A stretch of DNA of 7,085 nt, taken from the NCBI GenBank assembly GCA_009914575.1, contig WNEB01000075.1, positions 1-7,085 of the forward strand, in the 5' to 3' direction. The notes under the pieces were generated by a model. It was not told the DNA's origin. It ran no database searches and saw nothing but the letters and a program-made list of their open reading frames with translations. Below, piece after piece: positions 1 through 6,262 of the stretch (position 1 is the first letter of the stretch; each line of letters opens with the position of its first letter). The position numbers were made by a program, and so were the translations under genes. This stretch comes from Burkholderia gladioli (GTDB taxonomy: Bacteria > Pseudomonadota > Gammaproteobacteria > Burkholderiales > Burkholderiaceae).

Positions 1-214
1 CGAACGGCGTGCGAGACAGATCGGCACGAATCGCCGCGAGCAGCTCGTGATCGGGCACCTGGGGCTTGGGGCCGCGCCGCACCGAGGCAAGTGGGGTGAC
101 GTTGCTGAATGCCCTCGCGCGCTCGGCATAGATCGTCGAACGCGGAAAGTCGAGCACCTTGCAGACCCGCTGCAATCCGAAAGGTTTGCCTATCGTGGAG
201 ATCGTGTGGCTCAT
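1..214 (-). CDS. IS3-family transposase orfB, N-terminal part (runs off the window)
   Basis: The minus-strand reading frame starts at ATG 214-212 and stays open to position 1, giving about 71 residues with no stop. It begins MSHTISTIGKPFGLQRVCKV and includes a stretch reading LDFPRSTIYAERARAF. This is the typical helical N-terminal region of IS3 orfB proteins, placed before the DDE integrase core. The catalytic D, D and E residues lie outside the window. A GGAGG-type ribosome site on the minus strand (about 223-228) precedes the start, and the ATG overlaps the orfA stop as ATGA, which indicates translational coupling. The start is well supported; whether the rest of orfB is intact cannot be judged here. 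Confidence 0.8.
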   Translation of the reverse strand, partial: MSHTISTIGKPFGLQRVCKVLDFPRSTIYAERARAFSNVTPLASVRRGPKPQVPDHELLAAIRADLSRTPF

Positions 215-607
215 GTCGACGACCTCCGGGCGATCAAAGGGCGGCGTTCCTGCCGCTCGCGCTCCATGCGCAGAATCTCGACCTCCATGGTCAGTTCGCC
301 GACGCGGTGCACGGCTTCCTTGAGCTTGACCTCCAACGGATCGGTCCGGCGCGACTTCAGGCTGGCCTCGATGCCTGCCAAGGCGAGTTCACGCCATTGT
401 TCGAGTTCGGCAATCGTGACGCCGACTTCGCGAGAAACGGCATCAACGGATTCGCCGCGTAGTAAGCGCAGGACGACAGCGCGTTTGCGCCCAAGGAAGG
501 GACCAACGTTTGAATTCGGCGGCGCTGGCGGCGTCTACGGTCGCGCTACGCGCGCCCTCCGTTGCCGTCAGCGCAACTGCCTGCAGGCCTGCCGTCTTCT
601 TCAACAT
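211..607 (-). pseudogene. IS3-family transposase orfA, frameshifted
   Basis: OrfA supplies the DNA-binding half of an IS3 transposase. The start ATG (607-605) has a GGAG ribosome site at 617-614. The first frame reads MLKKTAGLQAVALTATEGAR and then ...EFKRWSLPW before hitting TGA at 445-443, a 54-residue product. A second minus frame picks up at once with GRKRAVVLRLLRGESVDAVS, continues through a helical stretch with MEVEILRMERERQE (a leucine-zipper-like end usual in orfA) and ends at TGA 213-211. Joining the frames near 491-500, in the AAGGAAGGG tract, gives a normal orfA of about 131 residues. This implies one extra base or two missing bases. The break is upstream of the helix-turn-helix core, far from the orfA/orfB junction, so it is not the programmed frameshift of IS3 elements. 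A sequencing error in the purine run is the alternative. Confidence 0.75.
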
Positions 608-740
608 CTCATACTCCAGTTTGGATGATGCGTTTTACCCCAAATCTGTGTCTAGAAAAACCGGAGCCGCCGCAGGAGGTTGGTCCTGGAAACCCGATTC
701 TCTCGGATTCCTACGGGAACCGCCGCCTTCAACCTTCAAC

Positions 741-1003
741 TACGTTTGGGACACCGCCGCTGCCGAACTGGCGAGCATGAGTCTGCCGAGTCTTCCGACC
801 ACGATGCAAGGTGTCAAATTGCGTGCGAAGTCGGCGGCCTGGTCGTTTCGCAAGCGTGAGGGGCGCGGCGGCGGTCTGGAATACGCGCTCGACAGCCTGC
901 CCGTCGATGCGCAAGCGGAAATCCGCCGCCGCGCAGCGACCGCGCTCGTCGCATCCGTTCCCGTGCAATCGTCCAAAGCAGTCATTCGCCGCGAGCAGCA
1001 ACT
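741..1003 (+). pseudogene. Mu-type phage transposase fragment (N-terminal DNA-binding domain)
   Basis: The plus frame with codons at 741, 744 and so on reads VWDTAAAELASMSLPSLPTT, then GVKLRAKSAAWSFRKREG, RGGGLEY, and SLPVDAQAEIRRRA. This order (W near the start, AELA, SLPSLP, a helix with W and R/K, GRGGG-EY, SLP) matches the winged-helix end-binding domain at the N terminus of phage Mu transposase A; Mu repressors share a related domain. Only about 85 residues remain. No start codon is visible before VWD in this frame, and beyond about residue 85 the frame enters transporter sequence and stops at 1029-1031. The DDE core of the transposase is absent. It is best read as a scar of a transposable prophage, left after a deletion and next to an IS. 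The exact left limit is uncertain, and 655-740 shows nothing recognisable. Confidence 0.7.
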
Positions 1004-1537
1004 GCACTGTTCGGTTTCGCGATCGTGCTGATCGAGTTGGGCCTGCAAAGCGTGCGCGCGCCGCACCGGCTCGCGCTGAAGGTGTTCGGCTCGCTGGGCC
1101 GCAACCCGCTGATCGTGTCGCCGATCCTTGGCGCGCTGGTGTCGGCCGCGCATGTCGCGCCGCCGGCCAGCGCCGAGACGTTCCTGAAGCTGCTCGGCGG
1201 CGCGGCCAGCCCGTGCGCGCTGGTGAGCCTCGGGTTGTTCCTGGCGGAGAAGCGGTCGGCGCACGGCGTGCTGCCCGACGCCTTGTTGCTGACCGCGATC
1301 AAGCTGGTCGCGCAGCCGGCGCTGACCTGGTGGCTCGCCGCGCGCGTGTTCGATCTGCCGCCGGTGCTGGTGTCGATGTCGGTGGTGCTGGCCGCGTTGC
1401 CGACCGGCACGGGGCCGTTCATGCTGGCCGAGTTTTATCGTCGCGAGCCGCAGGTGACGTCGCGCACGATCCTGTTCTCGACGATTGCTTCGATCGTCAC
1501 GCTGACGGTGCTGTTGACGGTCGTGCCGCGTGCGTAG
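1004..1537 (+). pseudogene. AEC-family transporter, C-terminal half only
   Basis: The frame reads ALFGFAIVLIELGLQ, then GRNPLIVSPILGALVSAA, then SPCALVSLGLFLAEK, LVAQPALTWWLAARVFDL and ALPTGTGPFMLAEFY, and stops at TAG 1535-1537. These are the alternating hydrophobic segments and the conserved NP-(L/I)-(I/V)-P-like and SPCALVSLGLFL stretches of the second five-helix bundle of auxin efflux carrier (AEC) permeases. These are inner-membrane carriers of about 310 residues that usually handle organic acids or similar solutes. Only about 177 residues are present and the first bundle is missing. A GTG at 1025 could formally start translation, but it has no ribosome site and would give half a transporter. 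The 5' edge is fused to Mu-type transposase sequence. The substrate cannot be told from this fragment. Confidence 0.75.
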
Positions 1538-1617
1538 GCGAGCGTACGGCCGGCCGCATCGGTGGTCTCGCTCGCGGCTTCCCCGCAGCGCGGCTGCCTT
1601 GCGCTACGGCAATGCCG

Positions 1618-1633
1618 GCCCGCGGCGGCGGGC
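1618..1633. other. GC-rich hairpin between the AEC remnant and nudB
   Basis: The arms GCCCGC (1618-1623) and GCGGGC (1628-1633) pair perfectly around a 4-base loop, about 80 bases after the transporter stop. There is no T tract downstream, so it is a weak candidate terminator at best. It lies in a 201-base non-coding gap (1538-1738) in which I otherwise see only the possible nudB promoter. Confidence 0.3.
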
Positions 1634-1662
1634 GCCTTCGACACGCGCCGGCCACCGTTTTG

Positions 1663-1671
1663 TGGTACAGT
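1663..1671 (+). promoter_or_regulatory. Possible extended -10 promoter of nudB
   Basis: TGGTACAGT (1663-1671) resembles an extended -10 element (TGn followed by TACAGT). It lies about 68 bases before the nudB ATG, in a gap that follows a broken gene, so a promoter is needed near here. I see no good -35 at 16-18 bases spacing, since the best TTCGAC (1637-1642) is too far away. Prediction from motif only. Confidence 0.35.
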
Positions 1672-1738
1672 CTGCCGGTTCCGAAGCCCCGCCTGGCCGA
1701 CGCCCGCCCTCGACGCGCCGGTCGCCATCCCGCAAGTC

Positions 1739-2215
1739 ATGACGAAGCCGCCGAAAATCCCCGAATCCGTTCTGGGCGTTATCCACACCGCCGCGCTCGA
1801 CGTGCTGATCATCAAGCGCGCCGATCAGCCCGGCTTCTGGCAATCGGTGACGGGCGCGAAAGACTGGCTCGACGAGCCGCTCGGCGCCACCGCCGCGCGC
1901 GAGGTGGGCGAGGAGACGGGCATCGTGGTGGGCAGCGCGGCCGTGCCGGCCGGCGCGCTCTACGACTGGCGCCACCAGATCGACTACGCGATCTACCCGC
2001 ACTACCTTCACCGCTACGCGCCGGGCGTCACGCGCAACACCGAGCACTGGTTCAGCCTCGAAGTGCCGACCGGAATTCCCGTCACGCGGTCGCCGCGCGA
2101 GCATACCGATTACGTCTGGCTGCCTTATCGCGAGGCTGCCGAGCGCTGCTATTCGCCGTCCAACGCCGAGGCGATCCTGCAGCTGCCCGAACGTCTCGCG
2201 GCGCGCGAGGCATGA
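1739..2215 (+). CDS. nudB: Dihydroneopterin triphosphate diphosphatase (Nudix hydrolase)
   Basis: NudB removes pyrophosphate from 7,8-dihydroneopterin triphosphate in the cytoplasm, an early step of folate synthesis. The 158-residue product (E. coli NudB is about 150) keeps the family signatures: FWQSVTG at about 33-39, a Nudix box running from G39 through REVGEETGI (54-62) with the metal-binding glutamates, and HRYAPGVTRNTE at about 91-102, which is typical of NudB rather than of Nudix proteins in general. The gap from the Nudix-box glycine to its glutamate looks one residue longer than in E. coli. The start ATG 1739 gives the expected length; its ribosome site is poor (only CCCGCAAGTC upstream). 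The TGA overlaps the next ATG as ATGA, so it once led a coupled operon. It is the only host gene in the left half of the window that looks intact. Confidence 0.92.
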   Translation: MTKPPKIPESVLGVIHTAALDVLIIKRADQPGFWQSVTGAKDWLDEPLGATAAREVGEETGIVVGSAAVPAGALYDWRHQIDYAIYPHYLHRYAPGVTRNTEHWFSLEVPTGIPVTRSPREHTDYVWLPYREAAERCYSPSNAEAILQLPERLAAREA

Positions 2216-2244
2216 GCGGCGGCCAGCGGCTGCGTCTTGCCTAG
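2212..2244 (+). pseudogene. 11-codon remnant of a gene coupled to nudB, probably ybhP-like
   Basis: An ATG at 2212-2214 overlaps the nudB stop (ATGA) and opens a frame reading MSGGQRLRLA followed by TAG at 2242-2244. The RLRLA ending resembles the first strand of endonuclease/exonuclease/phosphatase-family proteins, which usually begin (R)LRxATYNIH. Established gene order in Burkholderia and E. coli relatives puts such a gene (ybhP) beside clsB. I infer that an in-frame deletion removed nearly all of it and fused its first codons to the clsB 5' end, creating the TAG at the seam. With ten residues this identification is tentative; it could also be the true clsB start interrupted by a nonsense codon. 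Confidence 0.45.
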
Positions 2245-3487
2245 TTGCGGGACCTGTTCCTGCAGGAGCGCGGTTCGTCGTCGCGGCTCGCGTTTTCGTC
2301 CGGCAACACCGTCACGCTGTGCACGGGCGGCGCCGAGTTTTTTCCGCTGCTGGTGCGTCGCATCGACGCCGCCTCGCAGTCGGTGCTGCTCGAAACCTAT
2401 ATCTTCTGCGACGATCCGGTCGGTCGACTGGTGTCCGATGCGCTGCTGCGTGCCGCCTCGCGCGGCGTGCACGTGCGCGTGATCACCGACGGCATCGGCA
2501 CCGCGCGCCTGCCGCTGTTCGAGCAATGGGCCGAGGCCGGCATCGAGCACCGCATCTACAACCGCTACCTATTCGGCCGCTTCGGCTTCTCGCGCACGCA
2601 CCGCAAGCTGGCCTGCGTGGACGACGCCTACGTGTTCTGCGGCGGCATCAACATCGTCGACGACTTCGACCAGAACGGCGAGACGCTGCCGTTCGCGCGC
2701 TGGGATTTCGCCGTGGAGCTGGCCGGGCCGGCCGTGGCCGACATTCGCGCCGCATTCGAGGTGCAGTGGTATCGCGTCCGGATGGGCCACAAGCGCTACG
2801 CGCAATACGCGCCGCCGGTGGTGACCAGCGAGGCGTTCGCCGCGCGTTTCCGGCGCTGGATGCGCAGCCACCGCTGGGTCAAGGCCGGGGCGCTGCGCAA
2901 CATCACCGAGCCGAGCGTCGCGTTCGTGGCGCGCGACAACGTGCTGAACCGGCGCGCGATCGAGAAGGCCTATCTGGCCGCGATCGGTCGCGCGCGGCAA
3001 TCGGTGGTGCTGGCGAATCCGTATTTCATGCCTGGCCGCAAGCTGCGCCGGGCGCTGACCAATGCAGCGCGGCGCGGCGTCGAGGTGCGGGTGATGGTCG
3101 GGCGCAAGGAATTTGCCGCGCTCGATACCGCGGTGCCGTTCCTTTATCATGCGTTGTTGCGCGCCGGCGTGCGGGTGGCCGAGTACGACAAGACCATGCT
3201 GCACGGCAAGGTGGCGGTGGTCGACGACAACTGGGCGACGACGGTCGGTTCGTCGAACCTCGACGCTAAGCCTGATGCTCAACAACGAGGCGAACGTCGT
3301 GCTGGTGAAGCATGACGACGAGATTCGCGCGTTGCGCGAGGCGATCGACGCGGCCTTTGCCGACGGTCGCGAAATCGATCCGGCCCGATTTGCGGCGCGA
3401 CCGGCGGGCGAGCGGATGTTGAACTGGCTCGCCTACACGGCGTACCGCTGGTCGATGAAGCTGCTGACGGTGGGCGGCTACGACTAG
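2245..3487 (+). pseudogene. clsB: Cardiolipin synthase B-like phospholipase D family protein, frameshifted
   Basis: ClsB-type enzymes make cardiolipin at the inner membrane by a phospholipase D-like reaction. The reading frame from TTG 2245 contains LETYIFCDD, the first HKD motif HRKLACVDD...GGIN (H near residue 119) and the second, HGKVAVVDD...VGSSN (H near residue 320). Right after SSNLDA (3265-3267) the frame goes wrong: AAG, CCT and on to a stop at 3313-3315. The correct continuation SLMLNNEANVVLVKHDD begins at 3269 in another frame and runs to TAG 3485-3487. The family has SSNLD-x-LSL, so two bases are missing between 3265 and 3268. Rejoined, the protein is about 414 residues, like E. 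coli ClsB (413). The start is also abnormal: a TAG directly precedes 2245, and TTG 2245 has no ribosome site. All catalytic residues survive, but the last 73 or so residues are lost. Confidence 0.85.
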
Positions 3488-3531
3488 CCGGTCATCGCGC
3501 CGTTGCCAGGCCAGTTCGTTGCGTGAAACGC

Positions 3532-3571
3532 GGGCTGCCGGCAGCCCCCGGCAGGGGCGGACAAGCCCTGC
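3532..3571. terminator. Hairpin cluster after clsB, possible terminator
   Basis: A perfect 16-base palindrome GGGCTGCCGGCAGCCC (3532-3547) is followed by a second stem, GCAGGG (3551-3556) pairing with CCCTGC (3566-3571). They lie 45-85 bases after the clsB stop in the 208-base non-coding gap 3488-3695. There is no clear T tract, so intrinsic termination is uncertain; the position after a gene end favours it. Confidence 0.35.
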
Positions 3572-3636
3572 TTCCGGTTCCGCCCGAACCTGACAACAAT
3601 AGCGGGGCGGTTAGACACCGGTTTCTAATTAATTCC

Positions 3637-3665
3637 TTGTTTGAACGACGGCCGCACTCAATAAT
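3637..3665 (+). promoter_or_regulatory. Predicted promoter of the tetR / acyl-CoA dehydrogenase group
   Basis: TTGTTT (3637-3642) and AATAAT (3660-3665) are separated by 17 bases, a good sigma-70-like layout. They sit in a conspicuously AT-rich patch (about 3625-3670) of an otherwise GC-rich sequence, some 30 bases before the GTG start of the regulator. TTGAAC (3641-3646) with TAATAG (3662-3667) is an alternative pair with a 15-base spacer. Confidence 0.5.
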
Positions 3666-3676
3666 AGTACGGCCGT
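3648..3676. promoter_or_regulatory. Inverted repeat overlapping the tetR promoter, candidate operator
   Basis: ACGGCCG (3648-3654) and CGGCCGT (3670-3676) form a perfect 7-base inverted repeat with a 15-base AT-rich spacer that contains the predicted -10 box. TetR-family regulators often repress their own promoter through such palindromes, so this is a reasonable autoregulatory site. The short arms, each itself containing the palindrome CGGCCG, leave room for chance. Confidence 0.4.
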
Positions 3677-3695
3677 TCGATTTTCTGGATCACCC

Positions 3696-4319
3696 GTGAA
3701 CGGTTTAGACATCAAGCTTATGCGAAAAGGCGAACAGACGCGTGCCGCGATACTCGAAGCAGCTTTGGACCTCGCCAGCCGTGACGGGCTGGAAGGCCTG
3801 ACGATCGGCCTGTTGGCCGAGCGTATGCAGATGAGCAAGAGCGGCGTGTTCGCGCATTTCGGATCGCGCGAGGATCTGCAGGTGGAGGTCATGCGCGAGT
3901 ATCACCGCCGCTTCGAGAGCGAGGTGTTCTTTCCGAGCCTGCGCGAACCGCGCGGCTTGCCGCGTCTGCGTGCGATGCTGGCCCGCTGGATCGAGAAGCG
4001 CATCCAGGAAGTGACGACCGGATGCATCTACATCAGCGGCGCGGTGGAGTACGACGACCGGCCGGACAGCCCGGTGCGCGAGCAGCTGATCGCGAGCGTG
4101 ACGGCCTGGCGTGCAGCGTTGCTGCGCGCGATTTCGCAGGCGAAGGACGAAGGCCATCTGCGCCCGGATACCGATCCGGACGTGATGCTCTTCGAGTTGT
4201 ACAGCTTCACGCTCGGCTTGCATCACGACGCCCGCTTCCTGCATCTGCCGGACGGCGTGCGTCTGACCTGGGCCGCGCTGGAAAAGACGATCGTTTCGTA
4301 TCAGAGCGAGAGCCGGTAG
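3696..4319 (+). CDS. TetR/AcrR-family transcriptional regulator
   Basis: This is a 207-residue one-domain regulator of normal TetR length. The N-terminal helix-turn-helix covers about residues 13-62: EQTRAAILEAALDLA, GLTIGLLAERMQMSKSGVFA and HFGSREDL, where the K/S-G-VFAHF recognition-helix pattern is diagnostic. The rest (about 63-207) is the ligand-binding and dimer domain, with TTGCIYISGAVEYDDRPDSP near 110-129. It is transcribed with and just upstream of the acyl-CoA dehydrogenase, so control of a fatty-acid or acyl-CoA degradation operon by an acyl-CoA-type ligand is a sensible inference, not shown here. The GTG start at 3696 is uncertain: ATG 3720 (MRKGEQTR...) would give a protein eight residues shorter and still keep the whole helix-turn-helix. 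Neither start has a strong ribosome site. The frame is intact. Confidence 0.88.
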   Translation: MNGLDIKLMRKGEQTRAAILEAALDLASRDGLEGLTIGLLAERMQMSKSGVFAHFGSREDLQVEVMREYHRRFESEVFFPSLREPRGLPRLRAMLARWIEKRIQEVTTGCIYISGAVEYDDRPDSPVREQLIASVTAWRAALLRAISQAKDEGHLRPDTDPDVMLFELYSFTLGLHHDARFLHLPDGVRLTWAALEKTIVSYQSESR

Positions 4320-4374
4320 CGGCGCAGTGACGCCGCGCGAGGCTCGAGCCATTGCCCTACCTTTGGAGAGAGTC

Positions 4375-6135
4375 ATGGGACAGTACGTTGCCCCGCTGCG
4401 CGACATGCAATTCGTGCTGCACGAGTTGCTGAACGTCGAAGCCGAACTGAAGCAGATGCCGAAACACGCGTATCTCGACGCGGACACCATCAATCAGGTG
4501 CTCGAAGAGGCCGGCAAGTTCTGCGCCGAGGTGCTGTTCCCGCTCAATCAGGTGGGCGACCGCGAAGGCTGCAAGTATGAAGGCGACGGCGTGGTCAAGA
4601 CGCCGACCGGCTTCAAGGAAGCGTACGCGCAGTACATCGAGGCGGGCTGGCCCGCGCTTGGCTGCGATCCGGACTACGGCGGCCAGGGCCTGCCGGCGTT
4701 CGTGAACAACGCGCTCTACGAAATGATGAACTCCGCGAACCAGGCCTGGACAATGTACCCCGGCCTGTCGCACGGCGCCCCCGAACTCCAGAAGCAATAC
4801 CTGCCGAAGCTCGTGTCGGGCGAATGGACCGGCACGATGTGTCTGACCGAGCCGCATTGCGGCACTGATCTCGGCATCCTGCGCTCGAAGGCCGAACCCG
4901 CCGGCGACGGCGCCTACGTGATTTCCGGCACGAAGATCTTCATCTCGAGCGGCGAGCACGACATGTCGAAGAACATCGTCCACCTCGTGCTGGCGCGCCT
5001 GCCGGATGCCCCGCAGGGGACCAATGGCATCTCGCTGTTCATCGTGCCGAAGTTCATCCCCGACGCATCGGGCGAGCCGGGCGAGCGCAACGGCATCAAG
5101 TGCGGCTCGATCGAACACAAGATGGGCATCCACGGCAACGCCACCTGCGTGATGAACCTCGACAACGCGAAGGGCTGGCTCGTCGGCGAGCCGAACAAGG
5201 GCCTCAACGCGATGTTCGTGATGATGAACGCGGCGCGTCTCGGCGTGGGCATGCAGGGCCTGGGCCTGACCGAAATCGCCTATCAAAACTCGCTGACCTA
5301 CGCGAAGGAACGCCTGCAGATGCGTTCGCTGACGGGCCCGAAGGCACCGGACAAGCCGACCGATCCGATCATCGTGCACCCCGACGTGCGCCGCATGCTG
5401 CTGACGCAGAAGGCCTATGCCGAGGGCGCACGCGCGTTCACGTACTGGTCGGCGCTGCAGATCGACAAGGAACTGTCGCACGGCGACGAAGCGGCCCGCA
5501 AGGAAGCCGCCGATCTGGTCGCGCTGCTCACGCCGATCATCAAGGCGTTCCTCACTGACAACGCGTTCGAGTGCACCAACCACGGCATGCAGATCTACGG
5601 CGGCCACGGCTTCATCTCCGATTGGGGCATGGCGCAGTACGTGCGCGACGCCCGCATCAACATGATCTACGAAGGCACCAACTCGATTCAGGCGCTCGAC
5701 CTGCTGGGCCGCAAGGTGCTCGGCGACATGGGCGCGAAGCTGAAGAAGTTCGGCGCGATCGTCGCCGAGTTCGTCGAAGCCGAAGGCGTCAAGCCGGAAA
5801 TGGCCGAGTTCGTCAATCCGCTCGCCGACATCGGCGAAAAGATGCAGAAGCTCACCATGGAAATCGGCATGAAGGCGATGCAGAACCCCGACGAAGTCGG
5901 CGCTGCCGCGGTGCCCTATCTGCGCACGGCCGGCCACCTGGTGTTCTCGTACTTCTGGGCGCGCATGGCGCGTCTCGCGCTCGACAAGGAAGCGTCGGGC
6001 GATCCGTTCTACAAGTCGAAGCTGGCCACGGCGCGCTTCTACTTCGCGCGTCTGCTGCCCGAAACGGCGGCCACGATCCGCGCCGCGCGCGCCGGCTCGA
6101 AGACGCTGATGGAAGTCGACGAAGCGCTGTTCTGA
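4375..6135 (+). CDS. Acyl-CoA dehydrogenase, large DmdC/FadE-like type
   Basis: This is a flavin-dependent acyl-CoA dehydrogenase of 586 residues, carrying out the first oxidation step of beta-oxidation of an acyl-CoA. The length fits the large bacterial subgroup with an extra C-terminal helical domain, which includes 3-methylmercaptopropionyl-CoA dehydrogenase DmdC, rather than the 380-residue short-chain type. Visible signatures are MCLTEPHCGTDLG at about 155-167 and GTKIFISSGEHD at about 189-200 (FAD and substrate contacts), MGIHGNATC near 252-260, NHGMQIYGGHGFI near 402-414, and MIYEGTNSIQALDLLGRKV from about 430, whose glutamate (about 433) matches the catalytic base of this subgroup. 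The extra domain covers about 460-586. I chose ATG 4375 over the longer GTG frame at 4327 because GGAG (4365-4368) lies 6 bases before it and the protein then starts MGQYVAPLRDMQFVL. Substrate chain length is unknown. Confidence 0.93.
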   Translation: MGQYVAPLRDMQFVLHELLNVEAELKQMPKHAYLDADTINQVLEEAGKFCAEVLFPLNQVGDREGCKYEGDGVVKTPTGFKEAYAQYIEAGWPALGCDPDYGGQGLPAFVNNALYEMMNSANQAWTMYPGLSHGAPELQKQYLPKLVSGEWTGTMCLTEPHCGTDLGILRSKAEPAGDGAYVISGTKIFISSGEHDMSKNIVHLVLARLPDAPQGTNGISLFIVPKFIPDASGEPGERNGIKCGSIEHKMGIHGNATCVMNLDNAKGWLVGEPNKGLNAMFVMMNAARLGVGMQGLGLTEIAYQNSLTYAKERLQMRSLTGPKAPDKPTDPIIVHPDVRRMLLTQKAYAEGARAFTYWSALQIDKELSHGDEAARKEAADLVALLTPIIKAFLTDNAFECTNHGMQIYGGHGFISDWGMAQYVRDARINMIYEGTNSIQALDLLGRKVLGDMGAKLKKFGAIVAEFVEAEGVKPEMAEFVNPLADIGEKMQKLTMEIGMKAMQNPDEVGAAAVPYLRTAGHLVFSYFWARMARLALDKEASGDPFYKSKLATARFYFARLLPETAATIRAARAGSKTLMEVDEALF

Positions 6136-6141
6136 TGCCCG

Positions 6142-6182
6142 GCCCGAAGCGGCGGCGCGCGTCGTGCGCCGCCGCTTCGGGC
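6142..6182. terminator. Strong 17-bp hairpin after the acyl-CoA dehydrogenase
   Basis: Arms 6142-6158 and 6166-6182 are perfectly complementary (17 bases, very GC-rich) around the 7-base loop GCGTCGT, starting 7 bases after the dehydrogenase stop. No T tract follows. It lies within the 127-base gap before the next gene, so it could be a partial terminator or an mRNA 3'-end stabiliser that sets different levels for the two genes. Confidence 0.6.
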
Positions 6183-6262
6183 GCACCTCGCACTCTCTTA
6201 CGCCGCGTCGTCCCACTCGCCACCCGCCGGGCGCGACGCGTGTTTCCATCCGGAGGAATCCC

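Larger units (their letters stand above)
1..654 (-). mobile_element. IS3-family insertion sequence, 5' part (orfA plus start of orfB)
   Basis: This is the upstream end of an IS3-family element read on the minus strand. It has the usual arrangement of a small helix-turn-helix orfA followed by orfB, joined by an ATGA overlap (211-214). The element continues past position 1. Its outer end lies just upstream of orfA. I place it near 654 because the sequence changes there from an AT-richer leader (about 618-660) to a Mu-like transposase fragment, but I cannot see the matching inverted repeat, so the edge is uncertain by about 15 bases. Its orfB sequence and leader differ from those of the element at the right end, so it is a separate IS type. 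The orfA frameshift suggests this copy cannot move by itself. Confidence 0.8.

Noticed and set aside
211..214. The ATGA overlap of orfA and orfB as a programmed frameshift site.
   Set aside because: No slippery run is visible at the overlap and orfB has its own ribosome site and ATG, so coupled re-initiation explains it better.
47..628. Plus-strand open frames (193 and 117 codons) at the left end.
   Set aside because: They are antisense to the orfA/orfB frames of the IS3-family element, which have family motifs and ribosome sites.
811..2244. A 477-codon plus-strand open frame covering the AEC remnant, the gap and nudB.
   Set aside because: It runs out of frame through two recognisable genes; its composition is dominated by R, A and G, the usual shadow of GC-rich coding DNA.
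2319..3285. Long alternative frames on both strands over clsB.
   Set aside because: They overlap a frame with both HKD motifs and show arginine/alanine-rich shadow composition.
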